Shown here in pieces: positions 34,270-43,375 of a stretch of 64,000 nucleotides of DNA. Positions within the stretch are counted from its first letter, which is position 1. Each line of letters starts with the position of its first letter. The stretch lies in contig NZ_JBDSQX010000099.1 of the NCBI RefSeq assembly GCF_039929605.1, positions 8,148 through 72,147 on the forward strand, in the 5' to 3' direction. This stretch comes from Pelomonas sp039929605. GTDB lineage: Bacteria > Pseudomonadota > Gammaproteobacteria > Burkholderiales > Burkholderiaceae_C. The notes below the pieces were generated by a model. That model made no database searches, was not told the DNA's origin, and saw only the letters and a program-made list of their open reading frames with translations. The position numbers were made by a program, and so were the translations under genes.

Positions 34270-35214
34270 TCAGGTGCGTTTCAGTTCCCGTGCCAGATTC
34301 GTCAGCATGTCGTCGACCATCGCGTCGAGGTCGTACTTCAGCGCCCAGCCCCAGTCGGCTTGTGCCGCAGCATCGTCGATGCGCTGCGGCCAGCTCGCGG
34401 CGATGGCCTGGCGGAAGTCGGGCACGCAGTCCATCGTGAAGGCGGCCAAGCGGCGGCGGATGCTGGCGGCGATGCCCTCGGGCGTGAAGCTGACGCCGGC
34501 GAGGTTGTAGCTGCCGCGCTGCCTGACGTGGTCGGCCGGCGCGTGCATCAACTCGATGGTGGCGCGTAGCGCGTCGGGCATGTACATCATCGGCAGCGCC
34601 TGGCCGGCTTCGAGGAAGCAGGTGTAGCGACCCTGTTGAAGCGCCGCATGGAAGATCTCCACGGCGTAGTCCGTCGTGCCACCGCCGGGCGGCGTCTTCC
34701 AGCTGATGAGGCCGGGGTAGCGCAGGCTGCGCACGTCCACGCCGTGCTTGGCGTGGTACCAGGCACACCAGCGCTCACCTGCCAGCTTGGAGATGCCGTA
34801 GACGGTGGTCGGGTCCATCACGGTCGTCTGCGGCGTGTCGATGGCCGGCGTGTTGGGGCCGAAGGCGGCAATCGAGCTGGGCCAGAAGATGCGGTCCAGC
34901 TTCTCGTGCCGGGCCAGCTCCAGCACGTTGAGCAGGCCCTTCATGTTCAGGTCCCAGGCCCACATCGGGTGCTTCTCGCCATTGGCCGAGAGGGCCGCAG
35001 CGAGGTGGTAGATCTGCGTGATGCGGTGGCGCTTGACGATGGTGGCCAGCGCGCCGGCATCGGTCACGTCCAGTGTCTCGTGGTGCAACTGGGGCACGCG
35101 GCCTTTGGGACTGAGGTCGCTCGTGACGACGGCGTCGTTGCCGTGCAGCTTGGCCAGCTCCGTCGCCAGCTCGGTGCCGATCTGGCCATTCGCGCCAATG
35201 ATGAGGATCTTCAT
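34270..35214 (-). CDS. tdh: L-threonine 3-dehydrogenase, SDR/epimerase type
   Basis: A 314-aa NAD-binding protein of the extended short-chain dehydrogenase family. The Rossmann motif GANGQIGTELA is at the N-terminus and the catalytic YGISK motif near residue 140, with PSSIAAFGP and RYPGLISWKTPPGGGTTDYA, typical of the epimerase-like threonine dehydrogenases characterised in Cupriavidus necator and others. It oxidises threonine to 2-amino-3-ketobutyrate, the substrate of Kbl encoded just upstream with a 4-bp overlap. This fusion of context and motifs separates it from UDP-sugar epimerases. It differs from the zinc-type Tdh of E. coli. Confidence 0.88.
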   Translation of the reverse strand: MKILIIGANGQIGTELATELAKLHGNDAVVTSDLSPKGRVPQLHHETLDVTDAGALATIVKRHRITQIYHLAAALSANGEKHPMWAWDLNMKGLLNVLELARHEKLDRIFWPSSIAAFGPNTPAIDTPQTTVMDPTTVYGISKLAGERWCAWYHAKHGVDVRSLRYPGLISWKTPPGGGTTDYAVEIFHAALQQGRYTCFLEAGQALPMMYMPDALRATIELMHAPADHVRQRGSYNLAGVSFTPEGIAASIRRRLAAFTMDCVPDFRQAIAASWPQRIDDAAAQADWGWALKYDLDAMVDDMLTNLARELKRT

Positions 35215-36407
35215 TTGATGAGGTCCAGTTCACGGCCCGCCAGCGTGAACGCGGCAACGGCCTTCTCCAGATGCTCTCGTTCATGCACAGCCGACACCTG
35301 CACGCGGATGCGCGCCTGGCCCTTGGGCACAACCGGGAAGAAGAAACCCACCGCGTAGATGCCCAGTTCCAGGATGCGCGCGCTGAGCTTCTGCGCCATC
35401 ACCGCGTCGTAGACCATGATGGGCACGATCGGGTGGGTGCCGGGCTTGATCTCGAAGCCGGCGGCCTGGATGGCCTCGCGGAACCAGGCGGTGTTTGCTT
35501 CGAGCTTGTCGCGAAGCGCCGTGGAGGCTTCCAGCAGATCTAGCACCGCGAGCGACGCGCCGGCAATGCTGGGCGCCAGCGTGTTGCTGAAGAGATAGGG
35601 CCGCGAGCGCTGGCGCAGCAGCTCGACGACTTCCTTGCGCGCGGCCGTGAAGCCGCCGCTCGCGCCACCCAGCGCCTTGCCGAAAGTGCCGGTGATGATG
35701 TCGATCTTGCCGAACACTCCTCGGTGCTCGGCCGTGCCGCGGCCGGTCTTGCCCATGAAGCCTGACGCGTGGCATTCGTCGATGCCGAGCAGCGCGTCGT
35801 AGCGGTCGCAGAGCGCGCGGATCTTGTCGAGCTGGGCGATGGTGCCGTCCATCGAGAACACGCCGTCGGTGAACACCAGCGTGAAGCGGGCGCCCTTCTC
35901 CTTGGCTTCCTTCAGGCAGCGCTCCAGGTCGTCGAGGTTGTTGTGCTCATAGCGCCAGCGCTGCGCCTTGCACAGGCGGATGCCGTCGATGATGGAGGCG
36001 TGGTTGAGCGCGTCGCTGATGATGGCGTCCTGCTCGCCCAGCAGCGGCTCGAACAGGCCGCCATTGGCATCGAAGGCGGCGGCGTAGAGGATGGCGTCCT
36101 CGCAGCCGACGAAACGGGCGATGCGCGCTTCGAGTTCCTTGTGCACGTCCTGCGTGCCGCAGATGAAGCGCACCGACGACAGGCCGAAGCCATGGGTGCG
36201 CAACGCCTCATGCGCCGCCTCGATCACCTGCGGGTGCGACGACAGCCCGAGGTAGTTGTTGGCGCACAGGTTGATGACCTCGCGGCCCTCGGTTGTCTGC
36301 ACGACGGCGCCCTGGGGCGTGGTGATGACGCGCTCGGACTTGTAGAGGCCGGCGGCGCGGATGCCGTCGAGTTCGGTTTGCAGGTGTTGAAAGAAGGCTT
36401 GGCTCAT
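35211..36407 (-). CDS. kbl: 2-amino-3-ketobutyrate CoA ligase (glycine C-acetyltransferase)
   Basis: A 398-aa PLP enzyme that splits 2-amino-3-ketobutyrate with CoA into glycine and acetyl-CoA. The PLP lysine is K244 in TFGKALGGASGG, the same number as in E. coli Kbl. NLCANNYLGLSSHP, GFGLSSVRFICGTQDVHKEL, DALNHASIIDGIRL and GIDECHASGFMGKTGRGT are characteristic. The ATG at 36407 has AGGAGAG upstream; the longer open frame crosses the operator region. It is first in a kbl-tdh operon (4-bp overlap), divergent from an XRE-cupin regulator. Confidence 0.96.
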   Translation of the reverse strand: MSQAFFQHLQTELDGIRAAGLYKSERVITTPQGAVVQTTEGREVINLCANNYLGLSSHPQVIEAAHEALRTHGFGLSSVRFICGTQDVHKELEARIARFVGCEDAILYAAAFDANGGLFEPLLGEQDAIISDALNHASIIDGIRLCKAQRWRYEHNNLDDLERCLKEAKEKGARFTLVFTDGVFSMDGTIAQLDKIRALCDRYDALLGIDECHASGFMGKTGRGTAEHRGVFGKIDIITGTFGKALGGASGGFTAARKEVVELLRQRSRPYLFSNTLAPSIAGASLAVLDLLEASTALRDKLEANTAWFREAIQAAGFEIKPGTHPIVPIMVYDAVMAQKLSARILELGIYAVGFFFPVVPKGQARIRVQVSAVHEREHLEKAVAAFTLAGRELDLIK

Positions 36408-36443
36408 GGCCACTCTCCTGGTGCACAATTCGGCAGTGGACGC

Positions 36444-36459
36444 GTTCGATATATCGAAC
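36444..36459. promoter_or_regulatory. perfect 16-bp palindrome, candidate operator for kbl-tdh
   Basis: GTTCGATATATCGAAC is fully self-complementary and lies between divergent kbl and the XRE-cupin gene, 37 bp from the kbl start and 40 bp from the regulator start. On the kbl strand its GATATA core is 17 nt after TTTCAG, so it may overlap a -10 box. Binding by the adjacent regulator is inferred. Confidence 0.65.
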
Positions 36460-36498
36460 ATTCGTGCAGTATCTGAAAAACGTCTATTGCCGTCAAGC

Positions 36499-37074
36499 AT
36501 GAACAAGCCCGCTACCGATCTCGAACCGCCGCGCGTCGGCGCCGCGCTGCAAGCCTTGCGCGCCAGCCGTGGCCTGTCGCTGGATGATCTCTCCAAGCGG
36601 GCCGGCGTGAGCAAGTCGATGTTGTCGCAGATCGAGCGCAACCAGGCTAATCCCACGGTGGCCGTGGTGTGGCGGCTGGCGAACGCGCTGGGTGTGGAGA
36701 TGGGCGAGCTGCTCGGCACCGAACGCACGGCCACGCCGGCCATCGAGACCGTACCGGCCCACGCGACGCCGGGGCTCACCAGCCCGGACGGGTTGTGCAA
36801 GCTGCGCATCCTCGGGCCCATCGAGCTGGCGGGTCAGTTCGAGTGGTACGAGCTGAGCATGCAGGCCGGGGGCGTGCTCGATTCGCAAGCCCACGAGCCC
36901 GGCTCGCGCGAGCACCTCAGCGTGCTGACCGGCAGCCTGGAGGTCACCGCGCAAGGCGTGACGAGCAAGCTCAAGGCCGGCGAGACAGCACGTTATGCGG
37001 TGGACGGGCCGCATGCCATCCGCAACGTGGGCAAGTCCGCAGCGACGGCCCTGTTGGTGGTGCTGCACTCCTAG
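36499..37074 (+). CDS. XRE-family regulator with cupin sensor domain
   Basis: A 191-aa regulator. The N-terminal helix-turn-helix spans about residues 12-66 (ALQALRASRGLSLDDLSKRA, GVSKSMLSQIERNQANPTVA). The C-terminal cupin (about 110-190) includes EPGSREHLSVLTGSLEVT and KAGETARYAVDGPHAIRNVG, suited to bind a small ligand, perhaps threonine, glycine or an intermediate. The ATG at 36499 gives the usual start just before the HTH; the frame upstream covers the operator. Divergence from kbl-tdh with a perfect palindrome between makes control of threonine catabolism likely. It overlaps the 3' end of the yihY-like gene by 4 bp. Confidence 0.88.
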   Translation: MNKPATDLEPPRVGAALQALRASRGLSLDDLSKRAGVSKSMLSQIERNQANPTVAVVWRLANALGVEMGELLGTERTATPAIETVPAHATPGLTSPDGLCKLRILGPIELAGQFEWYELSMQAGGVLDSQAHEPGSREHLSVLTGSLEVTAQGVTSKLKAGETARYAVDGPHAIRNVGKSAATALLVVLHS

Positions 37075-38354
37075 GAGCGGGCGCTTCCAGCCTCAGTGAG
37101 CAACTGGTCCAGCGTCAGGCTGGACAGCTCACCGCGCGCCCACAGGTTGGCCAGCAAGCCATGGCGCTCGGCCAAGAAGGTGGCGATCAAGGGCGCAGCC
37201 GCTACCCGTTCGGGCGAGCACAACAGCACCAGGCGCTGGGCGCCCTCCTCTTCCAAGCGACCCAGCCAGTCCATCGCCAGCAGCTTGTCGACGACGGGAC
37301 TGAGCTGCAGCGGGTCCACGCGCAAGGCGCTGGCCAGGCCCAGGTCTGACAAGCCCTGCTGGCCGGCCTCGCGCACGCGCCAGAGTTCGCGCAGCACCTC
37401 CAGCGCCAGCGCCATGGGCTGGCCCGGCGTGTCGGGGCGCAGGTGAAGGCGGCCGGTCAGGCTGGGCGTGTTGGCCGCCAGGATGGCGCCGAGCAGCACG
37501 ATCACCCAGCCCAGGTAGACCCAGACGAGAAAGACCGGCACGGTGGCGAAGGCGCCGTAGAGCGTCGAATAGGTCGGCACCAGCTTCAAGTACCAGGCGA
37601 GCAGCGACTTGGCGAACGAGAAGCCGATGGATACGAAGGCGCCGCCCAGCAGCGCGTGGCGCCAGCGCACGTGGGTGTTGGGCACGTAGTGGAAGAGCCC
37701 CGCCATGGCCAGGCCGAGCAGCAGGATGTCGGCCCCGCCGAGCAGCGCAGCCAGGTTGCCCGGCATCTTGGTGAACAGGCCCTCGCCGACGCTGACGGCA
37801 TAGCTCGTCAGCGTGAGGCTGCCGCCCAGCAGCAGCGGCCCCAGCGTCAGCGCGGCCCAATAGACGAGCACGCGCTGCGCCATGGGCCGCGGCCGCGGCA
37901 CGCGCCAGATGGCGTTCAGCGTGCGGTCGATGGTGAGCATCAGCGCCAGCGCCGTGACGCCGAGGAAGACCAGGCCCACGACACCGAGCTTGTTGGCCTT
38001 GGCCGCGAACTGCGTCAGCGAGGCAAGCACGGGCTTGGCGATGTTGGGCGGGATCAGGCTCTTCAGGAAGTACTGTTCCAGTGCCGCCTGGAAGTTCGAG
38101 AACATCGGGAAGGCCGTGAAGATGGCCAGCATCACCGTCAGCAGCGGCACGAGTGAGATGAGCGTCGTGAAGGTGAGGCTGCCGGCGGTGAGGCCGAGCT
38201 TCTCCTCGCGGAAGCGCTGGCGGAAGGTGTGCAGCGTCTGCAGCCAGGGCCAGGCCAGCAGGTCGGTGACGAAGTTGCCCGCGAAGGCGATGGGGTTGCG
38301 CGCCAGCGGCGCATCGGGATCGGCGGAGACGGGAGCGGCAGGCGGCAGGGACAT
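37071..38354 (-). CDS. YihY/BrkB-family inner-membrane protein
   Basis: A 427-aa protein with a YihY domain of about six membrane helices (residues 45-290). Landmarks are EEKLGLTAGSLTFTTLISLVP near residue 52, IDRTLNAIWRVPRPR, HYVPNTHVRWRHALLGG and YLKLVPTYSTLYGAFATVPV. Residues 300-427 are a soluble tail with a winged-helix look (LRELWRVREAGQQGLSDLGL, LLAMDWLGRLEEEG), as in many proteobacterial members. It was once called ribonuclease BN by mistake; its function is unsettled, with transport of envelope lipids proposed for relatives. The ATG at 38354 starts the typical N-terminus; it is divergent from DUF2069 by 21 bp. Confidence 0.88.
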   Translation of the reverse strand: MSLPPAAPVSADPDAPLARNPIAFAGNFVTDLLAWPWLQTLHTFRQRFREEKLGLTAGSLTFTTLISLVPLLTVMLAIFTAFPMFSNFQAALEQYFLKSLIPPNIAKPVLASLTQFAAKANKLGVVGLVFLGVTALALMLTIDRTLNAIWRVPRPRPMAQRVLVYWAALTLGPLLLGGSLTLTSYAVSVGEGLFTKMPGNLAALLGGADILLLGLAMAGLFHYVPNTHVRWRHALLGGAFVSIGFSFAKSLLAWYLKLVPTYSTLYGAFATVPVFLVWVYLGWVIVLLGAILAANTPSLTGRLHLRPDTPGQPMALALEVLRELWRVREAGQQGLSDLGLASALRVDPLQLSPVVDKLLAMDWLGRLEEEGAQRLVLLCSPERVAAAPLIATFLAERHGLLANLWARGELSSLTLDQLLTEAGSARS

Positions 38355-38375
38355 GGCTTCTATGATGCCGCAGCT

Positions 38376-38756
38376 ATGTCCCCTGCCCTTGAAAGAACCG
38401 AACCAACGGCCCGCGAGCGCCTCTCCCATCACGTCGCTTTGGGGGCCACCGTCGCGCTGATTTTGCTGTGCCTGGCCTGGGAGTTGTGGCTGGCGCCGAC
38501 CGGCCGCGGCACGCTCGCCGTCAAGGCGCTGCCGCTGCTGGCCGCGCCCGTCGGGCTGTGGCGCTACCGCATGTACACCTACCGCTGGCTGTCGTTGGCC
38601 ATCTGGCTCTACGTGTTGGAAGGCCTGGTGCGCTCGACGAGCGAGGGCGGCCTCGGCCAGTGGCTGGCGCTGGGTGAAGTCATCCTCGGCGCCGTCATCT
38701 TCATCGCCTGCACGGCGCAGATCCGCCAGCGGCTGGCGGCAGCGAAGGCCATATGA
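38376..38756 (+). CDS. DUF2069 membrane protein
   Basis: A 126-aa inner-membrane protein of the DUF2069 family, of unknown function. It has about four hydrophobic segments: VALGATVALILLCLAWELWL, LAVKALPLLAAPVGLW, YRWLSLAIWLYVLEGLV and LALGEVILGAVIFIAC. The pattern RYRMYTYRWLSL followed by EGLVR is typical. The ATG at 38376 is used; the longer open frame is antisense to yihY. Its stop overlaps the next gene by 4 bp (ATGA), implying translational coupling with the flavoprotein dehydrogenase, though a shared role is not evident. Confidence 0.82.
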   Translation: MSPALERTEPTARERLSHHVALGATVALILLCLAWELWLAPTGRGTLAVKALPLLAAPVGLWRYRMYTYRWLSLAIWLYVLEGLVRSTSEGGLGQWLALGEVILGAVIFIACTAQIRQRLAAAKAI

Positions 38757-40156
38757 ACCCGTTGCTCGACGCGCTGCGTGAGCGGCTCGGCGAGGCGGGG
38801 TTGCTGGCGGGTGGCGACCTGGCCGCCTACGAGAACGACTGGCGCAAGCGCTACGTGGGCCGCGCGCTGGCCGTCGCTCGGCCAGCGTGCACGGACGAAG
38901 TGGCCGCAGTGATGCGGCTCTGCCACCAGCACCGCGTCGCTGTCGTGCCGCAGGGCGGCAACACCGGGCTGGTCGGCGGCTCGACGCCGGACGACAGCGG
39001 CCGCCAACTCGTGCTGACCCTATCGCGCATGAAGCGCGTGCGCGAGATCGACTTGGCCAACGCCAGCCTGACGGCCGAGGCCGGCTGCGTGCTGGCCGAG
39101 GTGCAGGCCGCCGCCGCCGGGGCCGGCATGTTGTTCCCGCTCAGCCTCGCGGCCGAGGGCTCGTGCACGCTGGGCGGCAACCTGGCGACGAATGCCGGTG
39201 GCACGCAGGTGCTGCGTTATGGCAACGCGCGCGAGCTGTGTCTTGGCTTGGAGGTGGTAACAGCCACCGGCGACGTCTGGCACGGCCTGTCCGGCTTGCG
39301 CAAGGACAACACCGGCTACGACCTGCGCGACCTCTTCATCGGCAGCGAGGGGACGCTGGGCATCATCACCGCAGCAACGATGAAGCTCTATCCGCAGCCC
39401 AAGGAGCGGCTGACGGCGCTGGCCGCATGCGGCACGCTGAACGATGCCGTCGCGCTGCTGGGCCTGGCGCGCGACCGCGCAGGCGATGCGTTGACCGGCT
39501 TTGAAGTGATGAGCCGCGCGTCGCTGGCGCTCGTGGCCCGCGAGTTGCCGCAGTTGGCCCAGCCACTGGGTGCCGCCGAATGGACGGTGTTGCTGGAGCT
39601 GTCCGACGCCGAGAGCGCCGAGCATGCGCGCAGCGTTTTCGAAGGGCTGCTGCAGGCCGCCATCGAGCGCGGCGCCGTGCAGGACGCGGCCATCGCTCAG
39701 AGCCTGCAGCAAGCGAACGCCTTCTGGCACTTGCGCGAATCCATCCCGCTGGCCCAGGCCCAGGCGGGGCTGAACATCAAGCACGACATCTCGTTGGCGG
39801 TGTCGGCCATCCCCAGCTTCGTCAGCGAGATGGATGCGGTGCTGGCCGACTATCTGCCGGGCATAGCCGTCATCAACTTCGGCCACCTCGGCGACGGCAA
39901 CCTGCACTACAACGTGCAGGCGCCTGCGGGTATCGCGCCGGCCGAGTTCCTGGCCAGGCACGAGCCGGCGATCAACGAGCTGGTCTACAACGCCGTGCAG
40001 CAGCGCGGCGGCTCCATCTCGGCCGAGCATGGCATCGGCCGGCTCAAGCGCGAGGAGCTGGCGCAGCGCAAGGACCCGACGGCGCTCGCGCTGATGCGGG
40101 CGATCAAGCGGGCACTGGACCCGCTCGACCTGCTCAACCCTGGGCGGCTGGTGTGA
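38753..40156 (+). CDS. FAD-binding oxidoreductase, D-2-hydroxyacid (GlcD/D2HGDH) type
   Basis: A 467-aa flavoprotein of the PCMH-type FAD superfamily. The FAD site includes VVPQGGNTGLVGGSTPDD near residue 65, AEGSCTLGGNLATNAGGTQ and GSEGTLGIITAATMKL. The C-terminal domain has NFGHLGDGNLHYN and SAEHGIGRLKREEL, whose histidines are metal and substrate residues in D-2-hydroxyglutarate and D-lactate dehydrogenases. It likely oxidises a D-2-hydroxyacid and passes electrons to an electron-transfer flavoprotein or quinone. Exact substrate is uncertain. It is coupled to DUF2069 and its last 23 bp overlap the convergent RND gene. Confidence 0.87.
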   Translation: MNPLLDALRERLGEAGLLAGGDLAAYENDWRKRYVGRALAVARPACTDEVAAVMRLCHQHRVAVVPQGGNTGLVGGSTPDDSGRQLVLTLSRMKRVREIDLANASLTAEAGCVLAEVQAAAAGAGMLFPLSLAAEGSCTLGGNLATNAGGTQVLRYGNARELCLGLEVVTATGDVWHGLSGLRKDNTGYDLRDLFIGSEGTLGIITAATMKLYPQPKERLTALAACGTLNDAVALLGLARDRAGDALTGFEVMSRASLALVARELPQLAQPLGAAEWTVLLELSDAESAEHARSVFEGLLQAAIERGAVQDAAIAQSLQQANAFWHLRESIPLAQAQAGLNIKHDISLAVSAIPSFVSEMDAVLADYLPGIAVINFGHLGDGNLHYNVQAPAGIAPAEFLARHEPAINELVYNAVQQRGGSISAEHGIGRLKREELAQRKDPTALALMRAIKRALDPLDLLNPGRLV

Positions 40157-43100
40157 CCGGCACGCGGCGGCCGGTGGCGAGGCGGCCGAGCTTGACGATC
40201 ATGCGGAACACGAAGCGCAGCATCACCAAGGTGAGCACCGCCTCGATCAGGGTCACGAAGAAAGCGCCCACCACCGTCAAGCGCGGCACGCGGCGCTGGA
40301 ACTTGGCCAACGCGCCATCGCGGGCGAGCTCGATGCTGTCGTAGAAGGTCGGCACGATCAGCAGTGTCAGGAAGGTCGACGTGATCGTGCCGCCGATGAT
40401 GGCCACGGCCATCGGGCGGTAGAACTCGCCGCCCTCGCCGATGCCCACGGCCACCGGCAGCATGCCGGCGATCAGCGCCAGCGTCGTCATCAGGATGGGG
40501 CGGAAGCGCTTGCGGCCCGCATGCATCAGCGCCTCTTCGCGGTCGATGCCGGCACTCTCTTCCTGCCGCGTCGCGTCCAGCAGCAGGATGGCGTTCTTGG
40601 CCACCAAGCCCATCAGCATGATGACGCCGATGAGGCTCATCAGGTTCAGCGTGCCGCCCGTCAGGATCAGCGCCAGCACGACGCCGATCAGGCTCAGCGG
40701 CAGCGACAGCATGACGCCCAGCGGCGCCGTGAAGCTGTTGAATTGGATGACGAGCACAAAGTACATCAGCGCGATGCCCGACAGCAGCGCTGTGATCATG
40801 GCGGTGAACACCACTTCCTGGTCGCGTGCGGAGCCCGCCAGCTCGACGCCGAAGCCCGGGGGGAAGTTGATGGCGCTGGCCAACTTCTTCGCCTCCGACG
40901 TGATCTCGCCGGGCGCGCGCCCCTGGGCGTTGGCGCTGACGGTGATGGTGCGCTTGCCGTCACCGTGCTGGATCTGGCCGGGGCCCTTGCCCATCGTGAC
41001 GGTGGCGATCTGGTCCAGCGGCACCATGCGGTTGGTGCCGGTGACGGTGATGGGCAAGCGCTCGATGTTGGCGGCGTCAACACGGTCGGCCGGGTGCAGG
41101 CGCACGGCCACGTCGCGGGCTTCGCCGGTCGGGTCGATCCAGTCGCCCACCTCGACGCCGGCAAAGGCCACGCGCAGCGCCTGGGCCGCGTCGTTGACCG
41201 AGATGCCCATCTGGTTGGCCAGGCCGCGGTCGAGCTCGATCTGCAGCTCGTTCTGCGGGTCCTGCTCGGAGTAGCCGACATCGACCGCGCCCTTGACGCC
41301 GCGCAGCGTGGTCACGAACTGCTGCGTGATCTCCTGGAGCTTGCGCGAATCAGCACCGTAGAAGCGGATCTGCACGGGCTTCTGCGCGCCGTTGTTCAGG
41401 TCGTCGAGCACGACGTACTCGGCGCCGACGAGGCGGCCGACCCGCTCGCGCAGGATCTTGGCGACGTCGCCGGCCGAACGCTGGCGCTCGGTGCTCTTGC
41501 CGATGTCGACATAGATGCGGCCGCCGCTGGCGTTGGGATAGGCCGTCGTCGCCTTGGTCTCGGGCATCGTCGAGGCCAGGGCCGCAGCGGCGTCGAGCTT
41601 GAGCTTTGAATACTCCAGGCTGCTGGACGCCGGTGCGCGCACGTCGATGATGAGGAAGCCGGCATCGGCCTGCGGCAGGAAGCTGGAGCCGCCAATCGTG
41701 GCCTGTAGCGCGATGGCGCCCACGAAGCTCACCACGGCGAACGCGGCCATCCAGCGGCGGTGATGCAGCGCCCAGGCGATGACGTGGCCGTAGCCGTTGG
41801 CCACGCGGTCGAACCACTCGTTGAAGCGGTGCAGCACTTTGCTGATGCCCTTCTTTTCGGCGTGGTGGTAGCCCGGGGGGTCGCCCCAGTAGGCCGACAG
41901 CATCGGGTCGAGCGTGAAGCTGATCAGCAGCGAGACGATGACGGAGGCGACGACGGTCAGTGCGAAGGGCTTGAACCACTGGCCGGGGCCGTTGCCCATG
42001 AAGGCGACCGGCACGAACACCGCGACGATGGCGAAGGTGGTGGCCGCAACGGCCAGGCCGATCTCGGCCGTACCCTCGCGCGCGGCGGTGACCCGGTCGC
42101 TGCCGCGCTCCATGTGCCGCACGATGTTCTCCCGCACGACGATGGCGTCATCGATGAGCACGCCGATGGCCAGGCTCAGACCGAGCAGGCTCATGAAGTT
42201 CAGCGAGAAGCCGAGCAGCCAGACGGCGATGAAAGCGGCCAGCACGGAGGTGGGCAGCGACAGCGCCGTGATCAGCGTCGAGCGCCAGCTGTTCAGGAAG
42301 GCGTAGACGACGAAGATCGTCAGGCCGGCGCCGAACACCAGCGCATGGGTCACGTTGTCGAGGCTGTTCTCGGCGTCCTTGCCGCCGTCCTGCGTGATTT
42401 CCAGCGTCGTGCCCTTGGGCAGGTCCTTCTCGACTTCCTTCAGCAGCGCACGGGCGGCGACGGCGACGCTGACCGTGGAGCTGTCGCGTGAGCGCGTGAT
42501 CGAGAGGCCGACGTTGGGCCGGCCGTTGCGCAAGCTGTAGCCGGTCATCTCGGCAAAGCCGTCCTTCACTTCGGCGACCTGGCCCAGGCGCACGACGGTG
42601 TTGCCCGTGGCTGTGACCAAACGCTTGACGATCATCTGCTCGAACTCGGCCGGGCTCTCCAGGCGGCCGAGCAGGCGGATGCTCTGGTCTTCCAGCTCGC
42701 CACGCACCTTGCCCACCGGCGCGGTGGTGTTCTGCGCGCGCACGGCGGTGGTGACTTCGGTGACCGAAACGCCGAACTCGCGCAGCTTCTCGGCGCGCAG
42801 CAGGATGGACAGCTCACGTTTGAGCGCGCCATTGACGGTGACGACCGCCACGCCGGTGATGCCGCGAAAGCGCTCGGCGAGCTGGTCTTCGGCCAGCCGG
42901 CTGAGCTGGGCGTGCGTCAGCATCGTGCTGGACAGCGACAGCTGCAGGATGGGCTGGGCGCCGGGGTCGGCCCGCGTGATGATGGGCTCGCGGATCTCGG
43001 TGGGCAGCTTGTAGCGCACCGAGGCGATGGCGTTGCGCACCTCGTCGGCGGCCTCGATCATGTTCTTCGAGAAGTCGAAGATGAGCACGATGGTGGCGCT

Positions 43101-43361
43101 GCCTTCGCGCGACGTGGAGTTGGAGCGATCCACGCCGGAGATGCTCTGCAGCGCCTTCTCGATGCGGTTGACGACCTCGCGCTCCACCGTCTCGGGCGAC
43201 GCACCCGGATAGGGGATGTTGATGACGAGCACCGGCGGCTCGACCTCGGGGAACTGGTTGACCTTGAGCTTGGACAGCGCCAGCAGGCCCACCAGCATCA
43301 GCCCGATGACCATGACCACGGTCGCGACGGGCTTGTTGATGCTGAAGTTGGAGAGGAACAT
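40134..43361 (-). CDS. RND efflux permease (HAE1 type), second copy
   Basis: A 1075-aa proton-driven pump starting MFLSNFSINKPVATVVMVIG. The helix-4 aspartate pair is in IGVLIDDAIVVRENIVRHME. Other landmarks are GASPETVEREVVNRIEKALQ, VPVAFMGNGPGQWFKPFALT and LMGLVAKNAILLLDATRQEE. It is only distantly like the first pump in the window, so the two are not recent duplicates. The 3' end overlaps the convergent dehydrogenase gene by 23 bp. Its adaptor gene is 14 bp upstream; no outer-membrane factor follows. Substrate unknown. Confidence 0.93.
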   Translation of the reverse strand: MFLSNFSINKPVATVVMVIGLMLVGLLALSKLKVNQFPEVEPPVLVINIPYPGASPETVEREVVNRIEKALQSISGVDRSNSTSREGSATIVLIFDFSKNMIEAADEVRNAIASVRYKLPTEIREPIITRADPGAQPILQLSLSSTMLTHAQLSRLAEDQLAERFRGITGVAVVTVNGALKRELSILLRAEKLREFGVSVTEVTTAVRAQNTTAPVGKVRGELEDQSIRLLGRLESPAEFEQMIVKRLVTATGNTVVRLGQVAEVKDGFAEMTGYSLRNGRPNVGLSITRSRDSSTVSVAVAARALLKEVEKDLPKGTTLEITQDGGKDAENSLDNVTHALVFGAGLTIFVVYAFLNSWRSTLITALSLPTSVLAAFIAVWLLGFSLNFMSLLGLSLAIGVLIDDAIVVRENIVRHMERGSDRVTAAREGTAEIGLAVAATTFAIVAVFVPVAFMGNGPGQWFKPFALTVVASVIVSLLISFTLDPMLSAYWGDPPGYHHAEKKGISKVLHRFNEWFDRVANGYGHVIAWALHHRRWMAAFAVVSFVGAIALQATIGGSSFLPQADAGFLIIDVRAPASSSLEYSKLKLDAAAALASTMPETKATTAYPNASGGRIYVDIGKSTERQRSAGDVAKILRERVGRLVGAEYVVLDDLNNGAQKPVQIRFYGADSRKLQEITQQFVTTLRGVKGAVDVGYSEQDPQNELQIELDRGLANQMGISVNDAAQALRVAFAGVEVGDWIDPTGEARDVAVRLHPADRVDAANIERLPITVTGTNRMVPLDQIATVTMGKGPGQIQHGDGKRTITVSANAQGRAPGEITSEAKKLASAINFPPGFGVELAGSARDQEVVFTAMITALLSGIALMYFVLVIQFNSFTAPLGVMLSLPLSLIGVVLALILTGGTLNLMSLIGVIMLMGLVAKNAILLLDATRQEESAGIDREEALMHAGRKRFRPILMTTLALIAGMLPVAVGIGEGGEFYRPMAVAIIGGTITSTFLTLLIVPTFYDSIELARDGALAKFQRRVPRLTVVGAFFVTLIEAVLTLVMLRFVFRMIVKLGRLATGRRVPVTPAAQG

Positions 43362-43375
43362 GCAGCCTCCTGCGG

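Noticed and set aside
34270..35214. UDP-glucose 4-epimerase for the SDR gene
   Set aside because: The fold is shared, but the 4-bp coupling to kbl and the threonine-dehydrogenase-like SWKTPPGGGTTDYA segment favour Tdh.
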